Position numbers and translations under genes: made by a program. The notes under the pieces are model-generated. The model saw only the letters and a program-made list of their open reading frames with translations. It searched no databases and was not told where the DNA came from. A stretch of DNA of 64,000 nucleotides from CAVVIO01 sp963748095 (lineage in GTDB: Bacteria > Bacteroidota > Bacteroidia > Bacteroidales > UBA10428), in NCBI GenBank assembly GCA_963748095.1, contig CAVVIO010000033.1:37434-101433 (forward strand). The letters run 5' to 3'. This document shows, in pieces, positions 25,637 to 35,466 of the stretch. The number at the start of each line of letters is the position of its first letter. The first letter of the stretch is position 1.

Positions 25637-27712
25637 TTAAATAGTTAATTTTTTCGGCTTCTCCACCCTGATACGGGCGTCTACAGCGATAATATTTTCT
25701 TTGTTCCCAATCAGGGGATTCAGGTCTATTTCCTTGATCTCTGTTGCATAACGCAACAAGGATGACAGTCTGACAATGATCCCGGCAAATTTCTCTTCAT
25801 GAATTCCCTCCTGCCCTCTTGCGCCCTGGATAATCCGGTAACTTCTAAGGCTTTTTATCATTGAAAAAGCTTCTTTAAAAGTGAGTGGTGCCAGTCCGGA
25901 TGAAAAATCACCGAGTACTTCCACAAAAATACCTCCCAGTCCACAAATGATCACATGACCAAATCGGGGTTCGTATTTCGCACCGATAAACAATTCGGTG
26001 CCGGTATGCATTTTTTGAATCAGTACCGACGATACACCCTTGATCTTTACCATTCGCCTAAATTCAGCGGTAAGATGATGTTCCGATTTAATATTCAGTG
26101 TTACCCCGCCAACATCCGATTTATGCACTGGTCCTATTACTTTCATAGCCACCGGAAAACCAATTTCGCTGGCTACTACCAGCAACTGTTTCCTGGTTTT
26201 TGCCACGGCTTCTTTCACCACCGGAATACCAGCGGCCTCCAGTAATTGCTGGTTGATTTCAGGTGGCAGATAACCGTTATCCGATTGTTCTATAATTTTC
26301 CGTATTCGTGGTATATCCACTCCATCAAGGAATATTTTTTCTTCAGCCGGATAAGGTGTATTATATACCTTAGTTAATGCCTGCCCCAGCAATACTTCAT
26401 CGGGGAAGTTAACATGTTCCATCGATAAAAAATAACTGACTTCCTTATCTGCACTTGAAACAGAAGGCAATATCGGAAATATGGGTTTCTTACATGATAA
26501 CATTTTTTCGTGAAGTACCCGGTAAGGGTCAAAAACATCGCTTAGTCCCGTGCTACCAAAAATAACGATCATGGCATCGATATTCGTGAATTTGTTTTCG
26601 CAATAATCGATAGCAAGTGCAAGGTGTTCTTCGGTACCTGTCGCAAGCAGGTCGATAGGATTCGATGCCGATGCACCCGGGTTCAATTTTTCAAGCAGTT
26701 CTTCTTTTTCTTTCCCGCTTAATGCCGGAATAGTAAGTCCCCCAGCCGATAAAGCATCTGACAGCATTACAGCGGGCCCGCCGGCATGGGTGATGATGGC
26801 AATCCGTTTCCCTTTCAGCTCTTTGTGCATCAAAACGCAAGCAACCGTAGTCAATTCCTCACGGCCAAAGCAACGCACTATCCCTGCCTTACGGAACAAT
26901 GCTTCCACCGCCGAATCGGAACTGGCAATGGCGCCGGTATGTGACGATGCAGCCCTGCTGCCGGCATCTGTACTTCCTGCTTTTATGGCTGCAATCTTAC
27001 ACCCTTTACGAATAAGGGAAGAAGCATGCTTCAACAGCTTATCCGGATCTTTTATATTCTCAACATATAATAACTTAATTTTTGAGCTTTTCTCCTTATC
27101 AAATGTTTCGTCCCAGAATTCAAGTATATCCTCCACACCGGTTTGAGCGCTGTTTCCTACCGAAAAAAGGCTGGAAAATGTCAGTCCCTTCGGAATGGCC
27201 GATTCAAGAATGAAAACCGCTGTCGCTCCTGAACCCGAAACGAAATCACACCCGGAAGGACTCAATACCGGTACGGGAGAGGTGAATACACCCTGGTAAT
27301 GTCGGGTGATCACCCCAATACAATTGGGACCGATAAGTGTCCCTCCAGCTCTGTTTACAATGGCTGCAATTTCTTTCTCCAGCTTCTCTCCATCTGCATC
27401 CAATTCACTAAATCCGGCTGAAAGAATAATAAATGCTTTTGTATTCTTTTGTTCAGCAAGTATTTCAATATTTTCCTTACACGCTTGAGCTGGTATAGCC
27501 AGAATGGCCATGTCGACATCGGGAATATCCTCACAACGATGATAGGATGGGATACCCTGCACCTCTTCCTCCTTCGGATTGATAACGTAAAGTTTCCCCT
27601 GGTACTTACCTGTTATAATGTTTTTCAGTATTTTTCCACCCGGTTTATGGATATTGTTCGATCCTCCTACAATAACAATACTCTCAGGTTTCAATAACTG
27701 CTGACTGATCAT
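25637..27712 (-). CDS. ADP-forming acyl-CoA (acetate-CoA) synthetase, fused alpha-beta
   Basis: A 691-residue fusion of CoA-binding, CoA-ligase and ATP-grasp domains. It starts with LKPESIVIVGGSNN, the CoA-binding segment. The phosphorylatable histidine is in AASSHTGAIASSD (residue ~258), and the ATP-grasp half begins near residue 470 with PVVKEAVAKTRKQLL and VAMKVIGPVHKSDVGGV. The enzyme converts acyl-CoA plus ADP and phosphate to acid plus CoA and ATP. It heads the minus-strand run that ends in the oxidoreductase, supplying the ATP-yielding last step of amino-acid fermentation. Acyl specificity is unknown. Confidence 0.92.
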   Translation of the reverse strand: MISQQLLKPESIVIVGGSNNIHKPGGKILKNIITGKYQGKLYVINPKEEEVQGIPSYHRCEDIPDVDMAILAIPAQACKENIEILAEQKNTKAFIILSAGFSELDADGEKLEKEIAAIVNRAGGTLIGPNCIGVITRHYQGVFTSPVPVLSPSGCDFVSGSGATAVFILESAIPKGLTFSSLFSVGNSAQTGVEDILEFWDETFDKEKSSKIKLLYVENIKDPDKLLKHASSLIRKGCKIAAIKAGSTDAGSRAASSHTGAIASSDSAVEALFRKAGIVRCFGREELTTVACVLMHKELKGKRIAIITHAGGPAVMLSDALSAGGLTIPALSGKEKEELLEKLNPGASASNPIDLLATGTEEHLALAIDYCENKFTNIDAMIVIFGSTGLSDVFDPYRVLHEKMLSCKKPIFPILPSVSSADKEVSYFLSMEHVNFPDEVLLGQALTKVYNTPYPAEEKIFLDGVDIPRIRKIIEQSDNGYLPPEINQQLLEAAGIPVVKEAVAKTRKQLLVVASEIGFPVAMKVIGPVHKSDVGGVTLNIKSEHHLTAEFRRMVKIKGVSSVLIQKMHTGTELFIGAKYEPRFGHVIICGLGGIFVEVLGDFSSGLAPLTFKEAFSMIKSLRSYRIIQGARGQEGIHEEKFAGIIVRLSSLLRYATEIKEIDLNPLIGNKENIIAVDARIRVEKPKKLTI

Positions 27713-28039
27713 AATTAAAATATTGAATTAAATGAGTAGTAAAATTACATACTTGACCATGATAAAACCATGATAATCCCACATATTTAGGACACGGATA
27801 GTAACAAAACCAATATATCACATTGGTTTTGTAGTTATTAAAGAATTAAAACACAGGAAGACCACTTAATAGTCTTGGCAAAGAATAAACCTTAAAGATT
27901 GTATCTTATTTCTATAATTTTTTATAATCAGAAAGATATCGTTCAGTAAAAAGTGAAGCAGGTTATGGTTTCTTCAACTGCCCGAATAATCAAGAATAAA
28001 TAGTTCATTATTCAGATACTGAGACAAACAAAAGCCGGA
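27713..28039. other. Intergenic region with a hairpin
   Basis: About 330 bases separating the fermentation cluster promoter side from the 3' end of the GH26 gene. Contains an 11-bp perfect inverted repeat at 27804-27832 and no supported gene. A weaker inverted repeat GAATAAT/ATTATTC lies about 50 bases after the GH26 stop. Confidence 0.5.
27804..27832. terminator. 11-bp hairpin, possible terminator of the GH26 operon
   Basis: ACAAAACCAAT pairs with ATTGGTTTTGT around a seven-base loop. It lies about 210 bases beyond the GH26 stop and 90 bases upstream of the acyl-CoA synthetase start, so it could equally be a regulatory element for the latter. Confidence 0.3.
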
Positions 28040-31000
28040 TTATTTACTTTTTACAAAGTAAAATCCTGAAGAAATAATTCCATTATTAGTTAACTGAAGA
28101 ATGTAAAATCCAGGAGTGAGGGTTCTGATATTAAGGCTAAAAGGAATCTGTTTGATCTTTTGTTCCAGTATTTTATGACCGGTCAAATCCAGAATGCGAC
28201 AAGAATTTCCGGAGATATTACCTTTAGCACTGATATAAATATAATCTTCAGCCGGGTTTGGCCATAGCAAAATTCCCTGGTATAATGCATTTTCATTGAC
28301 TACATCCGAAAGAACTTCAAGTGAAATATTGATTGTGGTATCTACAATAAGATAAAAGCTACCTTCCTGTGGATAATAATCAGTAGAGCCAATCGTGTAA
28401 AGATAATTTGAATCAACCTGCAAACCTTTAAAACCGGCATTCCCGGATACATCAGTTAAAAGCGAATCTGAACCAATTCGCACAACAGCTCCCTCGACCG
28501 GCAGAGAAGCATTCTTCACTACAAAGGTAGCAGTTGCCTGTTCGCGTTTCAGGTAAAAATTCATCAGGGTATCTGAAACAATAGTCAAATTGCCTTCTTC
28601 CGTTCTGTAATCAGGCAAAACAAAATTATAATGATAGTCTCCTGCTGTAACAAAGAATACAGCCTTACCCAGTGAGTCTGTTGTATCAGCAAGGCTTCCA
28701 AGCTTAACAGATACTCCCGGTAACAATCCATTATTTTTTTCATCCTTCAGCCGGAATGTAGCCTCATACTGTTGCATTCGAAGATAAACAACAAGAGAAG
28801 TATCACTGTCTATAACAAATTGCCTGTTTGATATAGGAATGTAATACTTTTTTTCAGCATTAAGAATAAAACTTTCATATACTGAATCAAAGGCAGCTGC
28901 TCCGTTACTATCCGAAATTTCTTCTGTATTATAGATACTGACATTACAACCAGGAATAACGTTACCAGTTGTTGAATCTTTCACTGTGAAATTAACATGA
29001 AACCTACCCACTGAAGCAGATCGATTAAGTCTCCGATCGAGTTGATCCAGGTATAAGGAAACCGGTCTTAAATTCTCTCCGTCACCTATTCCTTCTGAGA
29101 AATCCCTGGGAATGGTATTATAGGCATATCCATTTAACGTGCCTGTAACCGGAAAGAGATTCACATTGTAGGCATTACCTGATGTTCCGATAATATAACC
29201 CTGACCAAACTGCCTTGAATCAACAATATATTCCTTATTGGAATGATAGGCCTCTCCCACAGTATTATAAAAAACCGACTGTGTGGATGAATAACCATGT
29301 ATAGCACTCCCTCCGTAAGGGCGGAAAACAGATTCGAGGTAATCGCTATCCACCGTACAATGATCAAAAAGATTTGCCATACTCAGGTACATGTGAAAAT
29401 CACTGGCATATTTTGAATTTTCAGCTCTACAATTAAGGATTACATTACCATTACTGTAAGGATATTTGAAATCATAATTATGCCGACCCTTATTGGCTTT
29501 ACTGTTTTCAATCAAACAATCATTTGACTCGAGGGTATACATATAACCATTTCCTCCGCCCCCTCTGTATTGAGGTTTTTGAAAGTAACAAGAGTCGACG
29601 GTAATAAACCGGCATTGATCCAGTAACAACATATTAGACAAAATATGAATATCTTCCGTATTTGAATCTGGTTTATAGGTATTTACATTCTTAACCCAAC
29701 TATTAAAACAATTTTTAAATACTATCGCATGAGAAAAATGCACATCGTAAGCACCGGTTCCCAATGTATCCCATGATTCTTCATTCCACCCGGATTTCTG
29801 ATTCTGTTTATTTCCTATTGACAGATCTTCAATCCCGCATTCACGTAAATGTCTGCCTGCATGATACACACGCGCTGTATCACGCGTTTTCAAATAATAA
29901 CGGGTTGGTGCATCAATAATCAGCAGTTTGTTTTTAGAATCAACTGAGTCGATCTTTCGCATAAAAGCAACCGCACCGAAGGCATTTTTTGTCCATATCC
30001 CCTCCATTTGATGTTCAGAAAAAAAAGCATCAGTTGGTGAGGCAGTTACAATAATATTATCTCCGATATTGAATCCGTCAACCGATTCAACCGGCAGTAT
30101 GCGTGAGGGTTCCATCAGATCTGCGGTGATCCTTGATGACGTTCCGAAAGGATGTAACCAGCCGGCATAATCACCATATACCTCAATGATACTTTTCTTT
30201 CTCATGAATGACGTATCATTGTAAATAAAAGTTGAATCGGTACCCGCTCCACGAAGAACTGTACTGTCATACCGTATTCTGAGTCCATAATCTGCATTAT
30301 CCGGTGTTTTAATCCTGTACGTACCTGCAGGAAGGTAAACCACACCACCACCGGAAGCTCCCACATCATCAAGCGCCTGCTGAATTACAGCTGTTACATC
30401 ATTTGTGCCTGAGTTGTCGGCATTATACGGAGGAAGGGTTACATTGAAAATCCTATCTGTCTTGTGAGGAATAGCTTTTTCTCCATGATGATATCCTGCA
30501 TAGGAGAAATCGTGGAGGAACCGCCCCTGAGCATCTTTGTATCCCGGTTTCCAGTTATCCGGATAAAGGGAACTTCTCCACTCATAGCTGGTTCTGGCAT
30601 TGTTCGATTCAATGCTGATCACATCTTTGTTATTGAAGACTTCCTTCATATGATCGGCCGAATTTTGCTCCGAAACCAGGTTACTCCAGGACATAAAGTA
30701 TAACCATGGAGCATCATATTGTAAACAAGCAGACGGATCGGGAATGGGACCATTTTCGGACATAGCAATTAATTTTTGCCCGTTTGTAAGCTTGAATAGC
30801 TGGTCAAAAACTGTTTTCTGGATACCATAATTATAGCTACCCGGGTAAGAATCATAGCCAATGATATCAACTTTGTCATTCCCGGGATACCAGTCAGCCT
30901 CCGGAGTTGACCATACCCATATCAGGTTATGTAGCTGGTGATAATTCACCAATCTGTCATATAAAATGTCATACAATTTTTTACAGGCTTCAGGGCCCTT

Positions 31001-32041
31001 AGCGCCCCACCAGAACCAGCCCCCTCCTGCTTCGTGTAATGGCCTCCAAAGTATGGGAATACCAGCATCCTGGAATTTTTTTATTTCTGCTGCAATATCA
31101 TCTATGTCACGGATAATATCGGTATATTCCTGCGTTCCGGGGGTTACAGCTTTTGTTACATCGAAACTGGTTAGTGAAGTATAAAAAGTATTGGTTCCGG
31201 GAGAGCCACCTGTAGGTGAATGCCAATGCCACTGGTATGAGACAATTCCTTTTCCACCGGTACTGTCATACCAGTTAATAAGTTCCTGAACCGATCCGTT
31301 ATCACTCTTACCAAAAACATGTTGCCCATCCACCCACAGATATGGATATCCTTCAGTAAAAGGTTGAAAATCTCCTGCACGAATCATGGGAGATTTGCCG
31401 GCATCATTCTTCAGAACATTATAATAACTATTCGTTTGTCCGGAAATAATCCGGTGGCCAAATTGCATTCGCAAAAATTCGTATAGGGCTTTTGTTGCAT
31501 CAGTCGCCTGGGAATCTACCAGGTTTGGAGTTATATTGTAGATATTTTTTTGGGATGCATAAATTATAAACTTATCAATGTTTGTCCATCCCCAATTCTT
31601 TCTGATTATAAAGGTATTTTCACCCTGATTCAGAAAAAAGCTACCTGCTTCAATATCAGCAAAGGTATTTGTTGCCGGAAAACTGACTGAAGAAGCTGGA
31701 GAATCATTGACAATCAGATCCTGGTATTTATCACCACTGGGGCCATTATACCGAATGACCAGTTTATAGAATCCCTGTTCAGGGATATTGATCGTTACTT
31801 TAACCTGATCTCCACTGTTATCGAATCCGGTAACATATCCGGTCCCTGAAAAACCGGAAACAGAGCTGCTTTTATAAACACCGGTAAGTACACCATTTTC
31901 TGCTTCAGCTTCGGCAACCAAAGTCTCCGATTGCGCATTGATTTTCCACAAAGGACTAAATAATAATAGTATTACCAGAAAATACCTGATGTGAAATTGA
32001 TTCAAAAATTTTCCATGTTGATAATCCATCATCTTTTGCAA
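28040..32041 (-). CDS. Secreted GH26 beta-mannanase fused to CBM, beta-helix and T9SS domains
   Basis: A 1333-residue secreted enzyme. Order: signal peptide (to about NAQSE); a CBM35-like module (about 40-165) with AEAEAENGVL and GENTFIIRKNWGWTNIDKF; a GH26 domain (about 170-480) with acid/base Glu337 in RPLHEAGGGWFWW and nucleophile Glu429 in AMSENGPIP; a pectate-lyase-like right-handed beta-helix (about 520-1000) opening with GGGVVYLPAGTYRI; three short carboxypeptidase-regulatory-like repeats (about 1010-1230); and a type IX secretion C-terminal domain (WPNPAEDYIYI...GFYILQL). GH26 points to beta-1,4-mannan cleavage. The helix may bind or cleave a second glycan. It forms an operon with the downstream-numbered GH5 gene (six-base gap). 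Confidence 0.88.
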   Translation of the reverse strand: MQKMMDYQHGKFLNQFHIRYFLVILLLFSPLWKINAQSETLVAEAEAENGVLTGVYKSSSVSGFSGTGYVTGFDNSGDQVKVTINIPEQGFYKLVIRYNGPSGDKYQDLIVNDSPASSVSFPATNTFADIEAGSFFLNQGENTFIIRKNWGWTNIDKFIIYASQKNIYNITPNLVDSQATDATKALYEFLRMQFGHRIISGQTNSYYNVLKNDAGKSPMIRAGDFQPFTEGYPYLWVDGQHVFGKSDNGSVQELINWYDSTGGKGIVSYQWHWHSPTGGSPGTNTFYTSLTSFDVTKAVTPGTQEYTDIIRDIDDIAAEIKKFQDAGIPILWRPLHEAGGGWFWWGAKGPEACKKLYDILYDRLVNYHQLHNLIWVWSTPEADWYPGNDKVDIIGYDSYPGSYNYGIQKTVFDQLFKLTNGQKLIAMSENGPIPDPSACLQYDAPWLYFMSWSNLVSEQNSADHMKEVFNNKDVISIESNNARTSYEWRSSLYPDNWKPGYKDAQGRFLHDFSYAGYHHGEKAIPHKTDRIFNVTLPPYNADNSGTNDVTAVIQQALDDVGASGGGVVYLPAGTYRIKTPDNADYGLRIRYDSTVLRGAGTDSTFIYNDTSFMRKKSIIEVYGDYAGWLHPFGTSSRITADLMEPSRILPVESVDGFNIGDNIIVTASPTDAFFSEHQMEGIWTKNAFGAVAFMRKIDSVDSKNKLLIIDAPTRYYLKTRDTARVYHAGRHLRECGIEDLSIGNKQNQKSGWNEESWDTLGTGAYDVHFSHAIVFKNCFNSWVKNVNTYKPDSNTEDIHILSNMLLLDQCRFITVDSCYFQKPQYRGGGGNGYMYTLESNDCLIENSKANKGRHNYDFKYPYSNGNVILNCRAENSKYASDFHMYLSMANLFDHCTVDSDYLESVFRPYGGSAIHGYSSTQSVFYNTVGEAYHSNKEYIVDSRQFGQGYIIGTSGNAYNVNLFPVTGTLNGYAYNTIPRDFSEGIGDGENLRPVSLYLDQLDRRLNRSASVGRFHVNFTVKDSTTGNVIPGCNVSIYNTEEISDSNGAAAFDSVYESFILNAEKKYYIPISNRQFVIDSDTSLVVYLRMQQYEATFRLKDEKNNGLLPGVSVKLGSLADTTDSLGKAVFFVTAGDYHYNFVLPDYRTEEGNLTIVSDTLMNFYLKREQATATFVVKNASLPVEGAVVRIGSDSLLTDVSGNAGFKGLQVDSNYLYTIGSTDYYPQEGSFYLIVDTTINISLEVLSDVVNENALYQGILLWPNPAEDYIYISAKGNISGNSCRILDLTGHKILEQKIKQIPFSLNIRTLTPGFYILQLTNNGIISSGFYFVKSK

Positions 32042-32047
32042 TTGTTT

Positions 32048-33031
32048 TTAGTTTTTCAAGGTACTGTTTTTACCGGAAAGGTTGCGATAATATTCCCTGG
32101 TTTTAATACCTGATTCTTTAAGATCGGATTCTTTCCAGTTTCCCTTTGAATCAGCAGAAGGGTTCAGCATTGAACAGGTTTCATTTTTATCAGCAATGGA
32201 CCAGGTTACCCAGCTGATTTTATTGGATGTCATCCAATCTATCCATTTCTGCCATTCTTCATAATTAATGGACCCATTGCCGTTAGCTTTCATACCCGCC
32301 GATTCGGAAACAAATATAGGAATACCCTTTTTCAACGCATAATTCGCTCTGTTGCGTAAGGATTGTTTATGTGTTGCTGCATAAAAATGAAGGGTATACA
32401 TAATATTATGGAAACCCTTTATAGGATCATCGGCAACTATTTGCAAATCCTGATCCCAGTGAGGAGAGCCCACCAGTATAATGTTATCAGGATCCTGTTC
32501 TCTGATGGTTTTGATCACCTCCACGGAATAGGCTTTTACATCTTCCCAGGAATCCCGAACGGGCTCATTATATATTTCGTATATGATATTCGGATACTTC
32601 CCATACTTTTTTGCCATAGCAGAAAAGAAAGTTTTAGCTGCTTCTAATTGGATATGGTGACTATGCCAGTCGATGATCACATAAATACCATTATCAATAG
32701 CTCCCTGAACAACGGCTTCAACCTTCTGCTGCGACCACTCAGGATAATTAAGGTATCCTTTATCAGGTTCAACACCCATGGCAGCTCGCACCAGGTTACA
32801 GCCCCAGTCATTATATAACCAACCTACCGTTTCTTCATTGTAAAACCTGGGCCACCAGTTATGCCATCCATAGCTTACACCCCAAAGCATAACAGGTTTA
32901 TTATTCTGATCAATTAAATGAATACCGTCCACTTTGAGTTGCCCATGTTCTTGTACAGGCTGCGCTTTACAGATTAACACCCAAAAGGAAAGTACCAGAA
33001 ACATTACAGACCATTTTTCAAGTTTTTTCAT
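32048..33031 (-). CDS. GH5-family endoglucanase/mannanase
   Basis: A 327-residue secreted glycoside hydrolase with signal peptide ending near VLICKAQ and almost only a catalytic domain. The acid/base Glu (about 156) is in YEIYNEPVRDSW and the nucleophile Glu (about 243) in IFVSESAGM; VIIDWHSHH and YTLHFYAATH are further GH5 marks, closest in look to the GH5_2 endoglucanase group. There is no T9SS tail, so it may be periplasmic or secreted differently from its neighbours. It is six bases upstream of the GH26 gene. Confidence 0.88.
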   Translation of the reverse strand: MKKLEKWSVMFLVLSFWVLICKAQPVQEHGQLKVDGIHLIDQNNKPVMLWGVSYGWHNWWPRFYNEETVGWLYNDWGCNLVRAAMGVEPDKGYLNYPEWSQQKVEAVVQGAIDNGIYVIIDWHSHHIQLEAAKTFFSAMAKKYGKYPNIIYEIYNEPVRDSWEDVKAYSVEVIKTIREQDPDNIILVGSPHWDQDLQIVADDPIKGFHNIMYTLHFYAATHKQSLRNRANYALKKGIPIFVSESAGMKANGNGSINYEEWQKWIDWMTSNKISWVTWSIADKNETCSMLNPSADSKGNWKESDLKESGIKTREYYRNLSGKNSTLKN

Positions 33032-33199
33032 TTTTTTAGTTGTCTTAAAGATTTGACAAAATTGATATTTGATGCCAAGGGGTTGTTTGTAATAAGTGTT
33101 GATTGTAAACCAGATAATATTCAGATATGTATAATGAACAACAAGGTTTCCTGGTAAAATCTTTTACTTTAAAGATAGATTACTGCAGAGAGTTAAAAA

Positions 33200-35203
33200 T
33201 TATCTGAAGATTATTTTCTTCGAATATACTTCATTTCTGGTAAAAACACGCACTATATAAATTCCTGAGGGTAAAGAAGCTGTAGGCAATAAAAGTTTGC
33301 TTCCTTGATTTCTGATAGAAATAACAGGAGAACCGGTAATGTTGTAAACATTGACCATTTTTAGAGGTCTTCCATTGTTCATGCTTATCACTAATTCAAG
33401 GTTCTGATTTCTGTAAATGTTAATATTATCAGTATTATTATTATTAAGAGTTGTGGCAGTAGTATCACTGGGTAACTCAAATGTAAACTTATCAATATAA
33501 AATTGAGGTGAAGTAATAATGCTAAATCTCATAACCTGTAAACCTGTATCCAGAACCATAGTGGTTGTCACCGGTTGAGTAGTAAGATTGCTGTTAGTAC
33601 TATACGCAGAAAGGGTATCAGAAAATTTATCTCCGATTTTGATTTGAAATTTACCTCCGGCTTCAATTGCGGCAATATAAGTCTTTATCGTATAACTACC
33701 GGCTTCAGTTACATTGAGGGTGAATTCAAACCATTCACCCGGAAATGCATTCCCAATTTGATAACCATCTCCGAGACGATCAAAAATATCCACTCCCTCG
33801 TTTGGCCGGTAAGCACCGGCAATGTTAGTTGCATCCAGGTCGTGATAGGTCAGACCTTCTCCTCCGATATCATAATCCTCAGCTTCCACTGTACCCGGTA
33901 CCGGTATAGGTTCACCCAAATAATATTCTCTGACTTTTGGTATATAAACTGGTATATTTCCTTTCACAGGTTGGGAATAAAGATCATCCCCTGAATTGTA
34001 ATGTGCAATTATTCTGTAATAAAAATCCACATTTTGTTTAAGCCCTTTATCCAGAAAATAAGTACTATCATTTTTCAATACAGCTATTTTAGTGTATCCG
34101 GTTGAACTGGTTCGTCTTTCAATAAATAAACTATCATTATCTGAAACCACGTTTGACCATGATACCTGCATAATTGTATCCTGTACTATTTTTAATTTCA
34201 AATTTGACGGTGATTCATGGGTTGTATGAAGTAAAATATCTTTTATCTCATTCCATTTATGCTGTTGCCTTTCCATAATCCTGAAGTCACCTCCGTCATC
34301 CCAGGCACAATAAACAAATCCGTATTGTTGGGCAAATTCAACGTATGCCCTGTAATGCCTCATTCTCGAATTATAGTCGCAGGTATTTACTGCGCCAAAT
34401 TCCCCTAAAAAAACAGGGATGGTGTGCGTATCAGACCAGTTTTTAAGGGATATAAATTTATTTCTGAGGGTATTATAATCCGATGCACTTCCCCAGGACC
34501 CCTGGCCTTCAAGACCAAAAAGATAAGGATCATATGAATGAAAAGAACCCATTACATAGTCATCATTCGGAATAGCTGCCTGAATAAGATCGTCTGAGCC
34601 TCCCCAGTTATTTCCTTGAAAAATAACAATCCGGGTAGGATTGGTTTTTCTTATAATAGAGAGGACCCGCTGATGTAATTCATCATTCTGTGCTTTCGTC
34701 AATCCATATGGCTCGTTAATTATTTCAAAGAATAATTTATCCGATTTATCTTTAAATCGCACTGCAATTTGTGACCATATACTGTCAAAACGCGCACGGT
34801 ATTCAGGATTATCATAATTCGATTTGATCCATTCTTCATGATGTGCATTTATAACAATGAATAATCCCCTGGAAAGTCCCCAATCCACAATCTGTTCTAC
34901 CCGTTGCATCCATGCTTCGTCAATCTTATAAGGAGAAGTCTTTGGAGTATGCTCGTCCCATCGTATTGGAATCCTTACACACTGAAAACCTGCCTCTTTG
35001 TACATATCAAAATAATACTCCTGCGCCTTGGGATTATTCCAACCACCCTCATCCGGTGGTTCAAAAGTATTTCCAAGATTTATTCCTTTCTGCATCTCCA
35101 GAACAGCCTCCTTTGGCGTAATCTGGGCAATCAACTGAAATGATAATTGTAAAAAAAACAGGCAAGAAATGAAAAATAATATTTTTTTTAGTGAGACATG
35201 CAT
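33200..35203 (-). CDS. Secreted GH5 glycoside hydrolase with FN3-like, CBM6 and T9SS domains
   Basis: A 667-residue modular enzyme. Signal peptide to about QLIAQ; GH5 domain (about 30-335) with KGINLGNTFEPP, acid/base Glu164 in FEIINEPYG and nucleophile Glu268 in FLGEFGA, similar to GH5_4-type enzymes; a fibronectin-III-like segment (about 345-425); a CBM6-like module (about 445-575) starting VPGTVEAEDYDIGGEG; and a type IX secretion C-terminal domain ending in KKIIFR. Likely acts outside the cell on beta-glucan, xyloglucan or glucomannan. It belongs to the minus-strand hydrolase group, 168 bases upstream of the smaller GH5. Confidence 0.9.
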   Translation of the reverse strand: MHVSLKKILFFISCLFFLQLSFQLIAQITPKEAVLEMQKGINLGNTFEPPDEGGWNNPKAQEYYFDMYKEAGFQCVRIPIRWDEHTPKTSPYKIDEAWMQRVEQIVDWGLSRGLFIVINAHHEEWIKSNYDNPEYRARFDSIWSQIAVRFKDKSDKLFFEIINEPYGLTKAQNDELHQRVLSIIRKTNPTRIVIFQGNNWGGSDDLIQAAIPNDDYVMGSFHSYDPYLFGLEGQGSWGSASDYNTLRNKFISLKNWSDTHTIPVFLGEFGAVNTCDYNSRMRHYRAYVEFAQQYGFVYCAWDDGGDFRIMERQQHKWNEIKDILLHTTHESPSNLKLKIVQDTIMQVSWSNVVSDNDSLFIERRTSSTGYTKIAVLKNDSTYFLDKGLKQNVDFYYRIIAHYNSGDDLYSQPVKGNIPVYIPKVREYYLGEPIPVPGTVEAEDYDIGGEGLTYHDLDATNIAGAYRPNEGVDIFDRLGDGYQIGNAFPGEWFEFTLNVTEAGSYTIKTYIAAIEAGGKFQIKIGDKFSDTLSAYSTNSNLTTQPVTTTMVLDTGLQVMRFSIITSPQFYIDKFTFELPSDTTATTLNNNNTDNINIYRNQNLELVISMNNGRPLKMVNVYNITGSPVISIRNQGSKLLLPTASLPSGIYIVRVFTRNEVYSKKIIFR

Positions 35204-35410
35204 ATTAAAATGACTTAAATGTAACAGTTAATAATTTGATGGAATACTAATTCCGTTCTATCTTTTTATTTCAATAAATCTGTAAAAATTCTTTAAAGAC
35301 TGGAAAAATACGAAAAGAAATATAAAAATTCATCTTTTTGAACCCAGTAGTGATACCACTGATTGATTATCAGATTCATCAACTTGCAGAAAAATAGATT
35401 TTTTATAAAT

Positions 35411-35445
35411 AAAAAGTGAGAACCTGAAACAGGTTCCCACTTTTT
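35411..35445 (-). terminator. Intrinsic terminator of the lamin-tail surface protein gene
   Basis: A 16-bp stem with an AAA loop at 35427-35429 on the plus strand. On the minus-strand transcript the single imperfect position is a G-U pair and the stem is followed by a U-rich run. It starts 22 bases after the stop at 35467, the classic position for a rho-independent terminator. Confidence 0.75.
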
Positions 35446-35466
35446 AAACAGATTCTTATTTAATAC

